From: Agromyces subbeticus DSM 16689
Lineage (GTDB): Bacteria; Actinomycetota; Actinomycetes; Actinomycetales; Microbacteriaceae
Length of the DNA stretch: 64,000 nt
Direction: 5' to 3'
NCBI RefSeq assembly: GCF_000421565.1
Contig: NZ_ATXG01000005.1
Coordinates: 1 to 64,000, forward strand
Part shown: positions 1 to 7,579 of the stretch, piece after piece
Numbering within the stretch: the first letter of the stretch is position 1
How the letters are laid out: each line of letters starts with the position of its first letter
Made by a program: the position numbers and the translations under genes
Notes under the pieces: generated by a model
Databases searched by the model: none
Seen by the model: only the letters and a program-made list of their open reading frames with translations
What the model was told of the DNA's origin: nothing

Positions 1-1232
1 ACGGTGTCGGCTCCGGCACCCAGGCGCTCATCGACGTGTCGATTCCCGTGACCGTGGGCGGCAACGCCATCTCGGTCATCGGCGACTCGTCGTCGGAGGG
101 CGCGACCACCGAGGTCGCACCGGCACCGGCACCCGCCGCGGCCGAGGCACCCGAGACCAGCGGGTCGGACTCGCTGCTCGGCGGCACACAGGGACTCGTC
201 AACGTGTCGGTTCCCATCACCATCAGCGGCAACGCGATCTCGGTCATCGGCGATTCGTCGACCGAAGACGCGAGCACCGCGGTGGCATCGGGCGGCTCGA
301 ACGACGCAGGCAGCGCGTCGACCTCGGGTGACGACGGAATCCTCGGCGGCACCCAGGTGCTCGGCGGCATCGGCATTCCGATCACGCTCGGCGGCAACGC
401 CATCTCGGTCATCGGCGACAGCACCAGCAGCGGTGCCGCGACCGTCGTCGAATCGGGCACGGCATCGGGCGGGGCATCCTCGGCCGAGACCAGCGGCGAG
501 GATTCCATCCTCGGCGGCACGCAGGCGATCGTGGGCGGCTCCGTGCCGGTGACGATCGGCGGCAACGCCATCTCCGGCATCGGCGACAGCACCAGCACCG
601 ACGCGACGACCGTGGTCGAATCGGGCTCCGGCTCGGGTGGCTCGGCCGAGACGAGCGGTGAGGACTCGGTCCTCGGCGGCACGCAGCTGCTGCCGTCGCT
701 CGCTCTGCCGGTGACAGTCGGAGGCAATGCGATCTCGGGAGTGGGCGACAGCACGTCGACCGATTCCGAGACGGTCGTGACGCCAGGAACCGGGGTGGGT
801 TCGGCGACGACGGATGGTGACGGCGGGCTGCTCGGAGGAACACAGCTGCTGCCGAACCTGTCCCTGCCCATCACGATCGGCGGCAACGCGATCTCGGTGA
901 TCGGCGACAGCGAGACGGACGGATCGACGACCATCGTCGACCCGGTCGACCCCGTGGACCCGGTCGACCCCGTGGACCCTGTCGACCCTGTCGACCCGGT
1001 TGACCCGGTCGACCCCGTTGACCCGGTCGACCCGACGAACCCGACGAACCCGACGACGCCCGCAGGTGCCGGCGGGAGCGCGACGGTCGCCTCCGGCGCC
1101 GGATCGAGCGCCGCGGACTCCACGACGCTCGCGTCGACGGGAGTCGACCTGGGCGCCCTCGGGCTGGCAGTACTCGCGTTTCTCGCGGGCCTGCTGCTCG
1201 TCGGCTTCCGCCGGTTCGCGATGAGCCGGTAA
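1..1232 (+). CDS. LAxTG-anchored surface protein with chaplin-like repeats (5' end outside window)
   Basis: The frame is open from base 3, so the N-terminus and any signal peptide lie upstream; the GTG at 36 is internal. Six repeats of about 55 residues each carry a P-(V/I)-T-(V/I/L)-x-GNAIS-(V/G)-(I/V)-GDS core, centred near nt 57, 225, 390, 557, 719 and 878, joined by Ser/Thr/Gly-rich linkers with a recurring LLGGTQ element. The core resembles the chaplin (DUF320) segment in which GN is followed by a V/I-S-V-I-G strand, but the chaplin cysteines are absent. After the repeats come eleven VDP triplets (about nt 938-1030), a TNP linker, LASTG (nt 1128-1142), a hydrophobic helix and a short RRFAMSR tail: a LAxTG sortase signal of the class E type. 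Role inferred: a covalently anchored cell-surface protein, possibly amyloid-like. No sortase gene is visible nearby. Confidence 0.75.
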   Translation, partial: GVGSGTQALIDVSIPVTVGGNAISVIGDSSSEGATTEVAPAPAPAAAEAPETSGSDSLLGGTQGLVNVSVPITISGNAISVIGDSSTEDASTAVASGGSNDAGSASTSGDDGILGGTQVLGGIGIPITLGGNAISVIGDSTSSGAATVVESGTASGGASSAETSGEDSILGGTQAIVGGSVPVTIGGNAISGIGDSTSTDATTVVESGSGSGGSAETSGEDSVLGGTQLLPSLALPVTVGGNAISGVGDSTSTDSETVVTPGTGVGSATTDGDGGLLGGTQLLPNLSLPITIGGNAISVIGDSETDGSTTIVDPVDPVDPVDPVDPVDPVDPVDPVDPVDPVDPTNPTNPTTPAGAGGSATVASGAGSSAADSTTLASTGVDLGALGLAVLAFLAGLLLVGFRRFAMSR

Positions 1233-1243
1233 CACCGGGCTGC

Positions 1244-1272
1244 GCCCGGCGCCGACCTACCCGGCGCCGGGC
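1244..1272. terminator. Hairpin after the surface-protein gene
   Basis: A perfect 10-bp stem GCCCGGCGCC / GGCGCCGGGC with a 9-nt loop begins 12 bases after the stop codon of the surface-protein gene. There is no T-run, which is usual for high-GC terminators. Confidence 0.6.
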
Positions 1273-1303
1273 CCATCCCCCGGCAGTTCTCACTGCCCCA
1301 AAC

Positions 1304-1510
1304 GCTCCGTGCCGTCGACCCGTTCGGCACGGCAGGCCGCTTGCCCCATCGGCGGCCACGAGGGGCGGCGGACGAGCGCAGTCGTCCGCCGCTCCACCTG
1401 CTCCACAGAGCTCCGTGCCGGCAACCCGTTCGGCACGGCCAGGCCGCGGCTGGGGCGCCGCGGCCGATGGGGGCGGCGGGCGAACGCAGACGTCCGCCGT
1501 CCCGCATTCC
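1304..1510. repeat. Imperfect tandem repeat, about 106 bp, two copies
   Basis: A segment starting GCTCCGTGCCG at 1304 recurs at 1410 (offset 106). Both copies share a CCGTTCGGCACGG core followed by a GGGCGGCGG...CGTCCGCCG stretch. It fills the non-coding space between the surface-protein gene and the convergent MocR gene. No ORF in it looks real; function unknown. Confidence 0.55.
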
Positions 1511-1527
1511 TCCGCCCGGTGGCGGAG

Positions 1528-2970
1528 CTACACCACCGACTCGATCAGGCTCTGCTCGGGTGCCGGCGCAGCTCCCGACAGGGAGCGCCACGCCCTGGCC
1601 AGGGCCTGCACCGCGGCATCCGTGGTCTCGGCGGGGTAGCAGATCGGCAGTCGCAGGAACCGCTCGAACGCTCCGTCGATGCCGAATCTCGGGCCCGCCG
1701 CGACGATCAGGCCCTGCGCCCTGGCAGCCAGCGCGAGCTGCGAACTCACCGGTGCTCCGAGGCCGATCCAGGTCACGATGCCGCCATCGACGCGCGGCAC
1801 CCGCCACTCGGGAAGGAACTGCGCGAGCAGCTGCTCGAGGCGGTCGCGCCCGGAACGAAGCTGTTCGCGGCGCAGCTCGAGGATGTCGTCCATGTGCGGC
1901 AGGGCACGGGTCACGAGCAACTGCTCGATGATCGGAGTGCCGAGATCGCCGGGCGAACGCACCGCCAGCAGCCGCCTGATGAGCGGCCGGTCGGCGCGGA
2001 TCCAGCCGACGCGCACCCCGCCCCAGACCGTCTTGCCGACCGAGCCGACCATGATCGCCGGCCCGTAGGCGGCCATCGGCAGGAGCGATTCGGGGCGATC
2101 GATGTCGAGCTCGCCCGTGGTCTCGTCGGCGATGATCGCGGTGCCCTGCCGGGCGGCGGCATCGAGCACCCGCTCGCGGGTCTGCGCACTCATCGAGCGC
2201 CCGGTCGGGTTCTGGAAGTCGGGCATCAGATACGCGGCGACAGGGTTCGAGTGGCCGATCGCGCGAGTCAGCGCCTCGGTCTCGGCCTCGCCGCTCCACT
2301 CCGGCTCGTCGTGCGGGGCGACGCCGACCGGCACGAGCCGGGCGCCCGCGGCGCGCAGTGCCTCATAGGCGTGGGGGTAGGTCGGCGCCTCGATGACGGC
2401 CCGGTCGCCGCGGCCGATGAGTGCCCGCGAGAGCAGCGCGATCGCATGCTGGGCGCCGATCGTCACCATGATCTGCTCGGGCATCGTCGGCAATCCGCGC
2501 GCGGTGTAGCGGTCGGCGATCACGGCCCGCAGGGCTGGCGTGCCGATCGGGTCGAAGCCGGCGTCGCCGAGATGCTCCGGCAGCTCGTCGAGCGCTTGCC
2601 GTGCGAGGTCGGGCAGCCAGGGCAGGGCGGGCGGCGCGGCCTTCGAGAAGTCGATGTAGTCGGCCGCGGGGGGTGCCGGCAGCATCGTCGGCGCACCCGG
2701 CAGCCGCGCGACGCTGCCCGAACCGCGCACGCTCAGCACGAGGCCCTGCTCGCGCAGATGGCGATAAGCCGCCGTCACGGTCGTGCGGCTGAGCCCGAGG
2801 CGAACGGCGAGATCGCGCTCGGCCGGCAGCCGGGTATCGACCGGAATCCGGCCGTCGAGCACGAGCAGCCTGATGCGCTCGGCGAGCGCGTGGTACGCGC
2901 TGCCTGCGCCCGCGCGCCAGTCGCCGAGCAGGTTCTCGAGCGATCGTGCGCTCAGTGTGGACTCCGCCAT
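1528..2970 (-). CDS. yczR: MocR/GntR-family PLP-dependent regulator, YczR type
   Basis: A 480-residue fusion of an N-terminal winged-helix DNA-binding domain (about residues 24-85, with LSRTTVTAAYRHLREQG as the recognition helix) and a fold-type I aminotransferase domain, the MocR architecture. The PLP-binding lysine is present as Lys313 in SVGKTVWGG. The ATG at 2970 is preferred over the upstream frame because it leaves a 62-bp divergent promoter region facing yczE. MocR genes adjacent to a YczE membrane protein form the described YczR group, so it most likely controls yczE in response to a PLP-linked ligand. The effector is unknown and the exact subgroup rests on gene context. Confidence 0.85.
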   Translation of the reverse strand: MAESTLSARSLENLLGDWRAGAGSAYHALAERIRLLVLDGRIPVDTRLPAERDLAVRLGLSRTTVTAAYRHLREQGLVLSVRGSGSVARLPGAPTMLPAPPAADYIDFSKAAPPALPWLPDLARQALDELPEHLGDAGFDPIGTPALRAVIADRYTARGLPTMPEQIMVTIGAQHAIALLSRALIGRGDRAVIEAPTYPHAYEALRAAGARLVPVGVAPHDEPEWSGEAETEALTRAIGHSNPVAAYLMPDFQNPTGRSMSAQTRERVLDAAARQGTAIIADETTGELDIDRPESLLPMAAYGPAIMVGSVGKTVWGGVRVGWIRADRPLIRRLLAVRSPGDLGTPIIEQLLVTRALPHMDDILELRREQLRSGRDRLEQLLAQFLPEWRVPRVDGGIVTWIGLGAPVSSQLALAARAQGLIVAAGPRFGIDGAFERFLRLPICYPAETTDAAVQALARAWRSLSGAAPAPEQSLIESVV

Positions 2971-2988
2971 TCGAGCCACTTTAGACGA

Positions 2989-3013
2989 ATTGGCTCTTTG
3001 CGAACAGGCCAAT
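2989..3013. promoter_or_regulatory. Inverted repeat between yczR and yczE, candidate YczR box
   Basis: ATTGGC (2989-2994) and GCCAAT (3008-3013) form an inverted repeat 19 bases apart, start to start. A further CCATTGG lies at 3018-3024. The whole lies between the divergent start codons, where a MocR operator is expected. I have not compared it with published YczR sites. Confidence 0.5.
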
Positions 3014-3032
3014 CGTGCCATTGGATTGCAGA

Positions 3033-3728
3033 ATGCCCCGCTCCATCCGTTTCACCTCGGCCGATTCGACGCCCGTCCTCGTGCGTCGGTTCGTGCAACT
3101 CTTCGTCGGTCTCTTCCTCTATGGCATCGGCATCGCCCTCATCGTGCGCGGCGAACTGGGCGTCGGCCCGTGGGATGTGCTGACGCAGGGCATCTCGAAG
3201 CACACCGGCCTCGGCTTCGGCCTCATCACCGTGCTCATGAGCGGCGTGGTGCTGCTGCTGTGGATCCCCATCCGCCAGCGACTCGGCTTCGGCACCGTGA
3301 TGAACGCGCTGCTCGTCGGCCCCGCGGCCGACGTGGGCCTGTGGCTCATCCCATCGGGGCTCGACCTCTGGGTGCGCATCGTCCTGCTGGCCTCGGGCAT
3401 CGTGGTGCTCGCCGCGGCGACCGGCCTCTACATCGGCGCGCACTTCGGCCCCGGGCCGCGCGACGGCCTGATGACGGGCCTGCACCGCGTCACCGGTTGG
3501 AAGATCTGGATCGTGCGCACCGGCATCGAGCTCGTCGTGCTGGCCGCCGGCTGGCTGCTCGGCGGCAACGTCGGCATCGGCACCGTCGCCTTCGCACTGC
3601 TCATCGGCCCGCTCTGCGGCTACACGATCCCGCTGTTCGCGATCAAGCGCAGCCCGGTCGTTCCGAGCACCGGCCGAGCGGATGCCACCACGCCCGAGCC
3701 GACGCCATCCGCAGCGTCGCCGGCCTGA
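3033..3728 (+). CDS. yczE: YczE-family integral membrane protein
   Basis: A 231-residue polytopic membrane protein with about six hydrophobic segments and the family-typical GIGIALIVRGELGVGPWDV stretch near the N-terminus, repeated later as GLYIGAHFGPGPRDGLMTG. This internal duplication is characteristic of YczE/YitT-like proteins. I chose ATG 3033 (MPRSIRF) over GTG 3015, because the latter lies in the putative operator. It is divergent from the MocR regulator, the arrangement known for yczR-yczE. The substrate of the family is not established; a transporter related to vitamin B6 or amino acids is often proposed. The gene ends at a strong bidirectional terminator. Confidence 0.85.
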   Translation: MPRSIRFTSADSTPVLVRRFVQLFVGLFLYGIGIALIVRGELGVGPWDVLTQGISKHTGLGFGLITVLMSGVVLLLWIPIRQRLGFGTVMNALLVGPAADVGLWLIPSGLDLWVRIVLLASGIVVLAAATGLYIGAHFGPGPRDGLMTGLHRVTGWKIWIVRTGIELVVLAAGWLLGGNVGIGTVAFALLIGPLCGYTIPLFAIKRSPVVPSTGRADATTPEPTPSAASPA

Positions 3729-3738
3729 CCCAGAGACC

Positions 3739-3778
3739 GCAGTCGCCCCCGAGGCGGGGACACCTCGGGGGCGACTGC
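3739..3778. terminator. Bidirectional terminator between yczE and the MerR gene
   Basis: A perfect 16-bp stem (GCAGTCGCCCCCGAGG and its complement) with an 8-nt loop sits between the convergent yczE and TipA-like genes. Confidence 0.8.
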
Positions 3779-3792
3779 ATGTGCAGCTCGCT

Positions 3793-4551
3793 CTAGAGCT
3801 CGCGCTCGGCGTACGCCGTCATCGCGTCGCGCACGAACTCGGCACCGGCCTGGCCGCCGTAGTTCGCGCCGAAACGCTCGTCGGCCACGTACATCTCGGC
3901 GAGGCCGAGGAAGTACTCCTTGCTCGGCCCTGCACCACCGCCACCCGGCGTGCCGGGCACGCCGCGCAGCCACTCGAAGTGCCGCTGCGCGAGCGCCTGC
4001 GCCTCGTCGCCCGCGGGGTCGACGCCCCGCTCGAACGCCGCGACCCAGTCGCTGCTGAGTTGCGACACGCGCTGCTGCCAGGCGGCCTTCTCATCGGCGC
4101 TCATCGAGCGCCACCACGCGTCGCTCTTCGCGTACGCGTCCTTGCCCCAACGCTCCTCGACCTCCTCCTTGTACTGAGTGTGGTCGAAGCCGTCGAACAT
4201 GTTCTCTGCCATCAGTTGTTCACCTCCTTCCAGTGCTCCGATGGTGCTGACGACCGACGCGATCTGCCGCGCCAGCCGATCCTGCTCGCCCCGCAGCCAC
4301 TCGAGGTGACTGCGCAGGGCATGCGGGGCGCTCACCTCTCGGTCGAGCACCTCGCCGATCGCGGGGAGCCCGAGCCCGAGCTCCCGCAGCAGCAGGATCC
4401 GCTGCAGGCGCACGAGCGCGGCATCGTCGTAGTGGCGATACCCGTTCGAGCCGATGCGCGTCGGCGCGAGCAGCCCGATGTCGTCGTAGTGACGCAGGGT
4501 GCGGCTCGTCGTGCCGGCGAGCTTCGCGATCTCCTGAATCGACCAGTCCAC
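3793..4551 (-). CDS. TipA-like MerR-family regulator with TipAS domain
   Basis: The 252-residue product has an N-terminal MerR helix-turn-helix (WSIQEIAKLAGTTSRTLRHYD, residues 3-23 or so), a dimerisation coiled coil and a C-terminal TipAS domain (FDGFDHTQYKEEVEERWG onward), the antibiotic-recognition fold of Streptomyces TipAL. I place the start at GTG 4551 because GAGAGGAG stands seven bases upstream; the longer frame to 4701 would read through the promoter. MerR regulators activate promoters with an over-long spacer, and exactly such a promoter lies 40 bp upstream, so autoregulation is likely. The inducer is unknown. No resistance gene is adjacent in the same direction, so it may act elsewhere or serve as a drug sink. 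Confidence 0.88.
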   Translation of the reverse strand: MDWSIQEIAKLAGTTSRTLRHYDDIGLLAPTRIGSNGYRHYDDAALVRLQRILLLRELGLGLPAIGEVLDREVSAPHALRSHLEWLRGEQDRLARQIASVVSTIGALEGGEQLMAENMFDGFDHTQYKEEVEERWGKDAYAKSDAWWRSMSADEKAAWQQRVSQLSSDWVAAFERGVDPAGDEAQALAQRHFEWLRGVPGTPGGGGAGPSKEYFLGLAEMYVADERFGANYGGQAGAEFVRDAMTAYAEREL

Positions 4552-4597
4552 GTCGTGCTCCTCTCTCGTGACCGGGGCGCTCTGGCCCACGTCTGCA

Positions 4598-4628
4598 ACG
4601 GTAGAGGTTGACGTGACGTCAATGTCAA
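4598..4628 (-). promoter_or_regulatory. MerR-type promoter with 19-bp spacer and internal dyad
   Basis: On the minus strand, -35 TTGACA (4628-4623) and -10 TACCGT (4603-4598) are separated by exactly 19 bp, the diagnostic over-long MerR spacer. The spacer holds a perfect dyad TTGACGT-C-ACGTCAA (4622-4608). This is the expected binding site of the regulator encoded 40 bp downstream. Confidence 0.8.
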
Positions 4629-4750
4629 GCAGCGGCGACCTCGGCGTCGGCGGAACATCCGAGCGGCACGCCGGAGTGCGCCGGCGTGTCGCTTCGATCA
4701 TCCGCCGACTCGCTGACGGCTGATGGTGCGTCGACTTGCATCACGGGCAG

Positions 4751-4793
4751 ACGCGATATATCGTGTTGATATCGCACACGCGATATATCGCGT
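4751..4793. promoter_or_regulatory. Twin CGATATATCG palindromes, candidate PadR operators
   Basis: ACGCGATATATCGTGT (4751-4766, near-palindrome) and ACGCGATATATCGCGT (4778-4793, perfect 16-bp palindrome) are centred 27 bp apart, with a GATATC between them. They lie 78-120 bp upstream of the DUF4097 start. The only regulator in this operon is the PadR protein, the natural candidate to bind them. Confidence 0.7.
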
Positions 4794-4870
4794 CACAGAC
4801 TTCGAGAGCAGCGGATGCCGCGACATCCGCACCTCGCATACGAACGCAACCGCGACAGAAGGAGCACCAC

Positions 4871-5770
4871 ATGTCCATCGAGAAATGGGTCGTCAACCCG
4901 GGCGAGACACGAGTCATCGACCTCGAACTCGTTCGCAAGCTCAAGGTCGGCCTCATCGGCGGCAAGGTCGACGTGATCGCCCACGACGAGCCGGGCGCTC
5001 GCATCGAGATCTCGAACGTCACCGGCAAAGACCTGAAGGTCGAGATCGACGGCGACGCCCTCGAGATCGATCACCCGCAGCTGCGGTGGGACAACTTCGT
5101 CGACGTCTTCAAGGGCTTCATGGGTCAGGCGAAAGCCGACGTCTCGATCCTCGCTCCGCGTCACGTGCTGCTGAAGCTCGGCGTCGTCTCGGGCGATGCG
5201 CTCATCTCGGGTTTCGCGACCGACGCGAAGCTCAGCACCGTCTCGGGCGACCTCGTTCTCGACAACCACGAGGGCGACGTCGAGCTGTCGACCGTCTCTG
5301 GCGAGCTGTCGGCGGGCAACCACACGGGGCGCATCACGGCGCACTCGGTGTCGGGCGACGTCGTCGCCACCGGTGACGTGCGCTCGTTCAACGTCGACAC
5401 GGTGTCGGGCAACATGATCCTCGACGCCTTCGGCACTCCCGACCGCGTCGACACCAACACGGTCGCGGGCGACCTGACCGTGCGCTTCGACGCCGGCACC
5501 GGCGCGCGCTACCGCATCAACACCGTCGGCGGCACCGTGCTGCTCGACGACACGACCATCAAGGGCATGCTCGGCAAGGGCTTCGAGCGCACCACGGGCG
5601 AGCTCTCGGGCACCTGGCTCGACCTCGGCGCGAACAGCGTCTCGGGTTCGATCTCGGTCATGCGCCGCGAGCCCGGCGATCGGGCGACGGATGCCTCGAG
5701 CTCGAGCCGCGACGACGAGTCGGGCACGACGGGCGCCACGAGCACCGCCGACCACGAGGCATCCGCATGA
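4871..5770 (+). CDS. DUF4097-family beta-repeat protein
   Basis: The 299-residue product consists mainly of short repeats of the type (T/S)VSG(D/E/N)(L/V/I) (STVSGDLVLDN, STVSGELSAGN, HSVSGDVVATG, DTVSGNMILDA, NTVAGDLTVRF), the right-handed beta-helix-like pattern of DUF4097 putative adhesins. There is no signal peptide or membrane helix. The C-terminal 40 residues are Ser/Asp/Glu-rich and disordered. ATG 4871 follows AGAAGGAG at six-base spacing. It overlaps the PadR gene by ATGA, so the two are translationally coupled. DUF4097 proteins commonly travel with PadR or envelope-stress regulators; the molecular role is not known. Confidence 0.82.
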   Translation: MSIEKWVVNPGETRVIDLELVRKLKVGLIGGKVDVIAHDEPGARIEISNVTGKDLKVEIDGDALEIDHPQLRWDNFVDVFKGFMGQAKADVSILAPRHVLLKLGVVSGDALISGFATDAKLSTVSGDLVLDNHEGDVELSTVSGELSAGNHTGRITAHSVSGDVVATGDVRSFNVDTVSGNMILDAFGTPDRVDTNTVAGDLTVRFDAGTGARYRINTVGGTVLLDDTTIKGMLGKGFERTTGELSGTWLDLGANSVSGSISVMRREPGDRATDASSSSRDDESGTTGATSTADHEASA

Positions 5771-6411
5771 CCCCGCCGGTCTTCGCCCACGGAAGTCTGC
5801 GCCTCTACCTGCTTGCGCTGCTCGAAGAGCGGCCGCGCCACGGCTACGAGCTGATCCAGGCGCTCTCCGATCGCTTCGGCGGCACCTACAGCCCGAGCGC
5901 CGGCACGATCTACCCCCGTCTCTCGAAGCTCGAGGAAGAGGGCCTGGTCTCCAAGTCGACCGACGGCCGCAAGACCGTCTACGAGATCACGGATGCCGGT
6001 CGCGCCGAGCTCGACGCACGCCGAGGTGAGCTCGACGGCATCGAGAACGAGGTCACCGACTCGGTGCGTCGACTCGCCGACGGTGTGCGCGCCGAGGTGA
6101 ACGGGGCGATGCGCTCGCTCCGCGCCGAGCTCGCGAGCGCGGCTCGCGAGGCCAAGCGGTCGGCGACGAAGGCACCGGCGTCGGCGTCGGGTGGCACCTC
6201 GTCGACCGGCTGGGGCGGTGACGCTCGCGCCGAGTCGAGTCGCGCGGTGCACGAGATCGACCTCGTGCTGAGCGAGTTCCGCCAGCAGCTGCGCACCGAC
6301 CTGCGCACGCATGCGAGCCACGGGCGGGTGACGCCCGAGTCGGTCACCCTGCTGCGCGCTCGCCTCGCCCAGGTGCGAGCCGATGTCATGGCCACGCTCA
6401 CCGACCACTGA
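5767..6411 (+). CDS. PadR-family transcriptional regulator
   Basis: The 214-residue protein has an N-terminal PadR winged helix (LYLLALLEERPRHGYELIQ, then GTIYPRLSKLEEEGLV and the beta-wing GRKTVYEITDAGRAEL), followed by an extended Ala/Ser/Arg-rich, partly helical C-terminal region much longer than the classic short PadR tail. Its start codon overlaps the stop of the DUF4097 gene (ATGA). It probably represses its own operon through the twin palindromes at 4751-4793. The effector is unknown. Confidence 0.87.
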   Translation: MTPPVFAHGSLRLYLLALLEERPRHGYELIQALSDRFGGTYSPSAGTIYPRLSKLEEEGLVSKSTDGRKTVYEITDAGRAELDARRGELDGIENEVTDSVRRLADGVRAEVNGAMRSLRAELASAAREAKRSATKAPASASGGTSSTGWGGDARAESSRAVHEIDLVLSEFRQQLRTDLRTHASHGRVTPESVTLLRARLAQVRADVMATLTDH

Positions 6412-6438
6412 CCCGGGCCGAATCGGCCCCAGAGAGTT

Positions 6439-6466
6439 GGGCGGCGCCTCCCCCGGGGCGCCGCCC
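6439..6466. terminator. Terminator after padR
   Basis: A perfect 10-bp GC stem GGGCGGCGCC / GGCGCCGCCC with an 8-nt loop is followed by TTCGTCGTCTTCC, 27 bases after the PadR stop. Confidence 0.75.
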
Positions 6467-6506
6467 TTCGTCGTCTTCCGGCGCGATCGGAGCCGGGCGA
6501 CGTGAC

Positions 6507-6598
6507 GCTGTGCGCAATTCCGGATGCCTCGTGCGACACGCCGCACAGAGAGTCTCCGCCCCGGCGTGTCCGCCGAGGCATCCGGAGTAGTGCACAGC
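6507..6598. repeat. 92-bp imperfect inverted repeat
   Basis: Three paired blocks nest around one centre: GCTGTGC/GCACAGC (6507-6513, 6592-6598), CCGGATGCCTCG/CGAGGCATCCGG (6520-6531, 6574-6585) and GACACGCCG/CGGCGTGTC (6535-6543, 6562-6570). The loop is 18 nt. It lies between the padR terminator and the GNAT gene and codes for nothing visible. Confidence 0.7.
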
Positions 6599-6634
6599 GA
6601 CGGCGATGTGGGCGGGTGATGATTCGATGAGCGC

Positions 6635-7150
6635 ATGCCCGAGATCGAGTTGCGTCCGTGGTCCGAAGACGATCTCGCGCTGCTGCATCGCGCGAACACG
6701 CACGAGCTGATGGACCAGCTCGGCGGCCCCGAGAACGACGAGCAGGTGCTCGCGCGGCACGAGCGGTACCTCCGCCTGCAGCGCGAGGGCACCGCCCACC
6801 AGTTCCGCATCATCATTCCCGGCCATCCCGATGGCGTCGGCATGGTCGGCTATTGGCAGCACGACTGGCACGGCGAGCCCGCGCTCGAGAGCGGCTGGTC
6901 GGTCGAGGCCGAGTTCCGGGGCCAGGGCATCGCACCCACCGCCGTCGTCGCGATGCTCGAGACGGCACGCGCGACCGGCGAGACCCTGCCCGTGCACGCC
7001 TACCCGCGAGTCGACAACCCGGCCTCGAACGCCGTGTGCCGCAAGGCGGGCTTCCGGTTGCTCGGTGAAGAGCAGTTCGAGGCGAAGCCCGGCCTCGTGC
7101 TGCACACCAACGACTGGGTCTTCGACCTCGCGGCGTCGTCGCGGGCATAA
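6635..7150 (+). CDS. GNAT-family N-acetyltransferase
   Basis: The 171-residue product matches the RimJ/RimL-like GNAT layout: an N-terminal LRPWSEDDLALLHR strand-helix, the acetyl-CoA loop region VEAEFRGQGIAPTAVVAMLE (R-G-Q-G-I-A in the A motif) and a C-terminal VDNPASNAVCRKAGF(R) motif B, in which Asn-x-x-S-N positions the cofactor. The acceptor substrate cannot be told from sequence; small amines, protein N-termini and antibiotics are all possible. It ends ten bases before the first FluC gene. Confidence 0.85.
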   Translation: MPEIELRPWSEDDLALLHRANTHELMDQLGGPENDEQVLARHERYLRLQREGTAHQFRIIIPGHPDGVGMVGYWQHDWHGEPALESGWSVEAEFRGQGIAPTAVVAMLETARATGETLPVHAYPRVDNPASNAVCRKAGFRLLGEEQFEAKPGLVLHTNDWVFDLAASSRA

Positions 7151-7159
7151 CCTCTGGGA

Positions 7160-7579
7160 GTGCGCTCGTATCTCGCCGTCGCCGTCGGCGGCCTCATCGG
7201 CACCGGCCTCCGCCTCGTCTGCGACCTCGCGTTCCCGCACTCCGACGACGCCTTCCCGATCGAGACCCTCGTGGTCAATCTCCTCGGCTGCCTCGCGCTC
7301 GGCTGGCTCGTCGGCGGGCTCTGGACCCGGCCGGCAACGCCTGTCTGGCTGAAGGCCGGCCTCGGTGCGGGCGTCATCGGCTCGTTCACGACACTCTCCG
7401 CCGTGATCGCGTCGCTGCTCGCGCTGACTCGCGAGGGCGAGGTGTGGCTCGCCGCGCTCTCCCTGCTCGTCTCCGTCGTCGGCGGTCTCGCCCTCGCCGC
7501 GGCCGGACTCCAACTCGGTTCGACGCTCGCGCACCGGCCGCTTCCGCACGACGTCAGCGATGCCGGAGAGACCCTGTGA
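7160..7579 (+). CDS. fluC: Fluoride channel FluC/CrcB subunit 1
   Basis: A 139-residue protein with four membrane helices of the FluC family, which exports F- as a dual-topology dimer. Family marks are GGLIGTGLR in helix 1, the pore asparagine in ETLVVNLLGCLALG and GVIGSFTTLSAV (the TTxS phenylalanine-box region). The start is GTG 7160, which follows a TAACCT hexamer by exactly six bases, so a leaderless transcript is possible as well as read-through from the GNAT gene. It overlaps the second fluC by four bases. Separate paired genes imply an antiparallel heterodimer. No fluoride riboswitch fits in the nine-base gap upstream. Confidence 0.9.
   Translation: MRSYLAVAVGGLIGTGLRLVCDLAFPHSDDAFPIETLVVNLLGCLALGWLVGGLWTRPATPVWLKAGLGAGVIGSFTTLSAVIASLLALTREGEVWLAALSLLVSVVGGLALAAAGLQLGSTLAHRPLPHDVSDAGETL

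Larger units (their letters stand above)
4552..4870. other. 319-bp regulatory intergenic region
   Basis: Non-coding stretch between divergent transcription units. It holds the MerR-type promoter (4598-4628) and the twin palindromes of the DUF4097-PadR operon (4751-4793). No small ORF with a ribosome binding site is visible. Confidence 0.6.

Noticed and set aside
938-1045. CRISPR-like repeats
   Set aside because: This is a nine-base in-frame VDP codon repeat inside a surface-protein gene, without spacers.
7151-7159. Fluoride riboswitch ahead of fluC
   Set aside because: Only nine bases separate the GNAT stop from the fluC start, too little for the aptamer.
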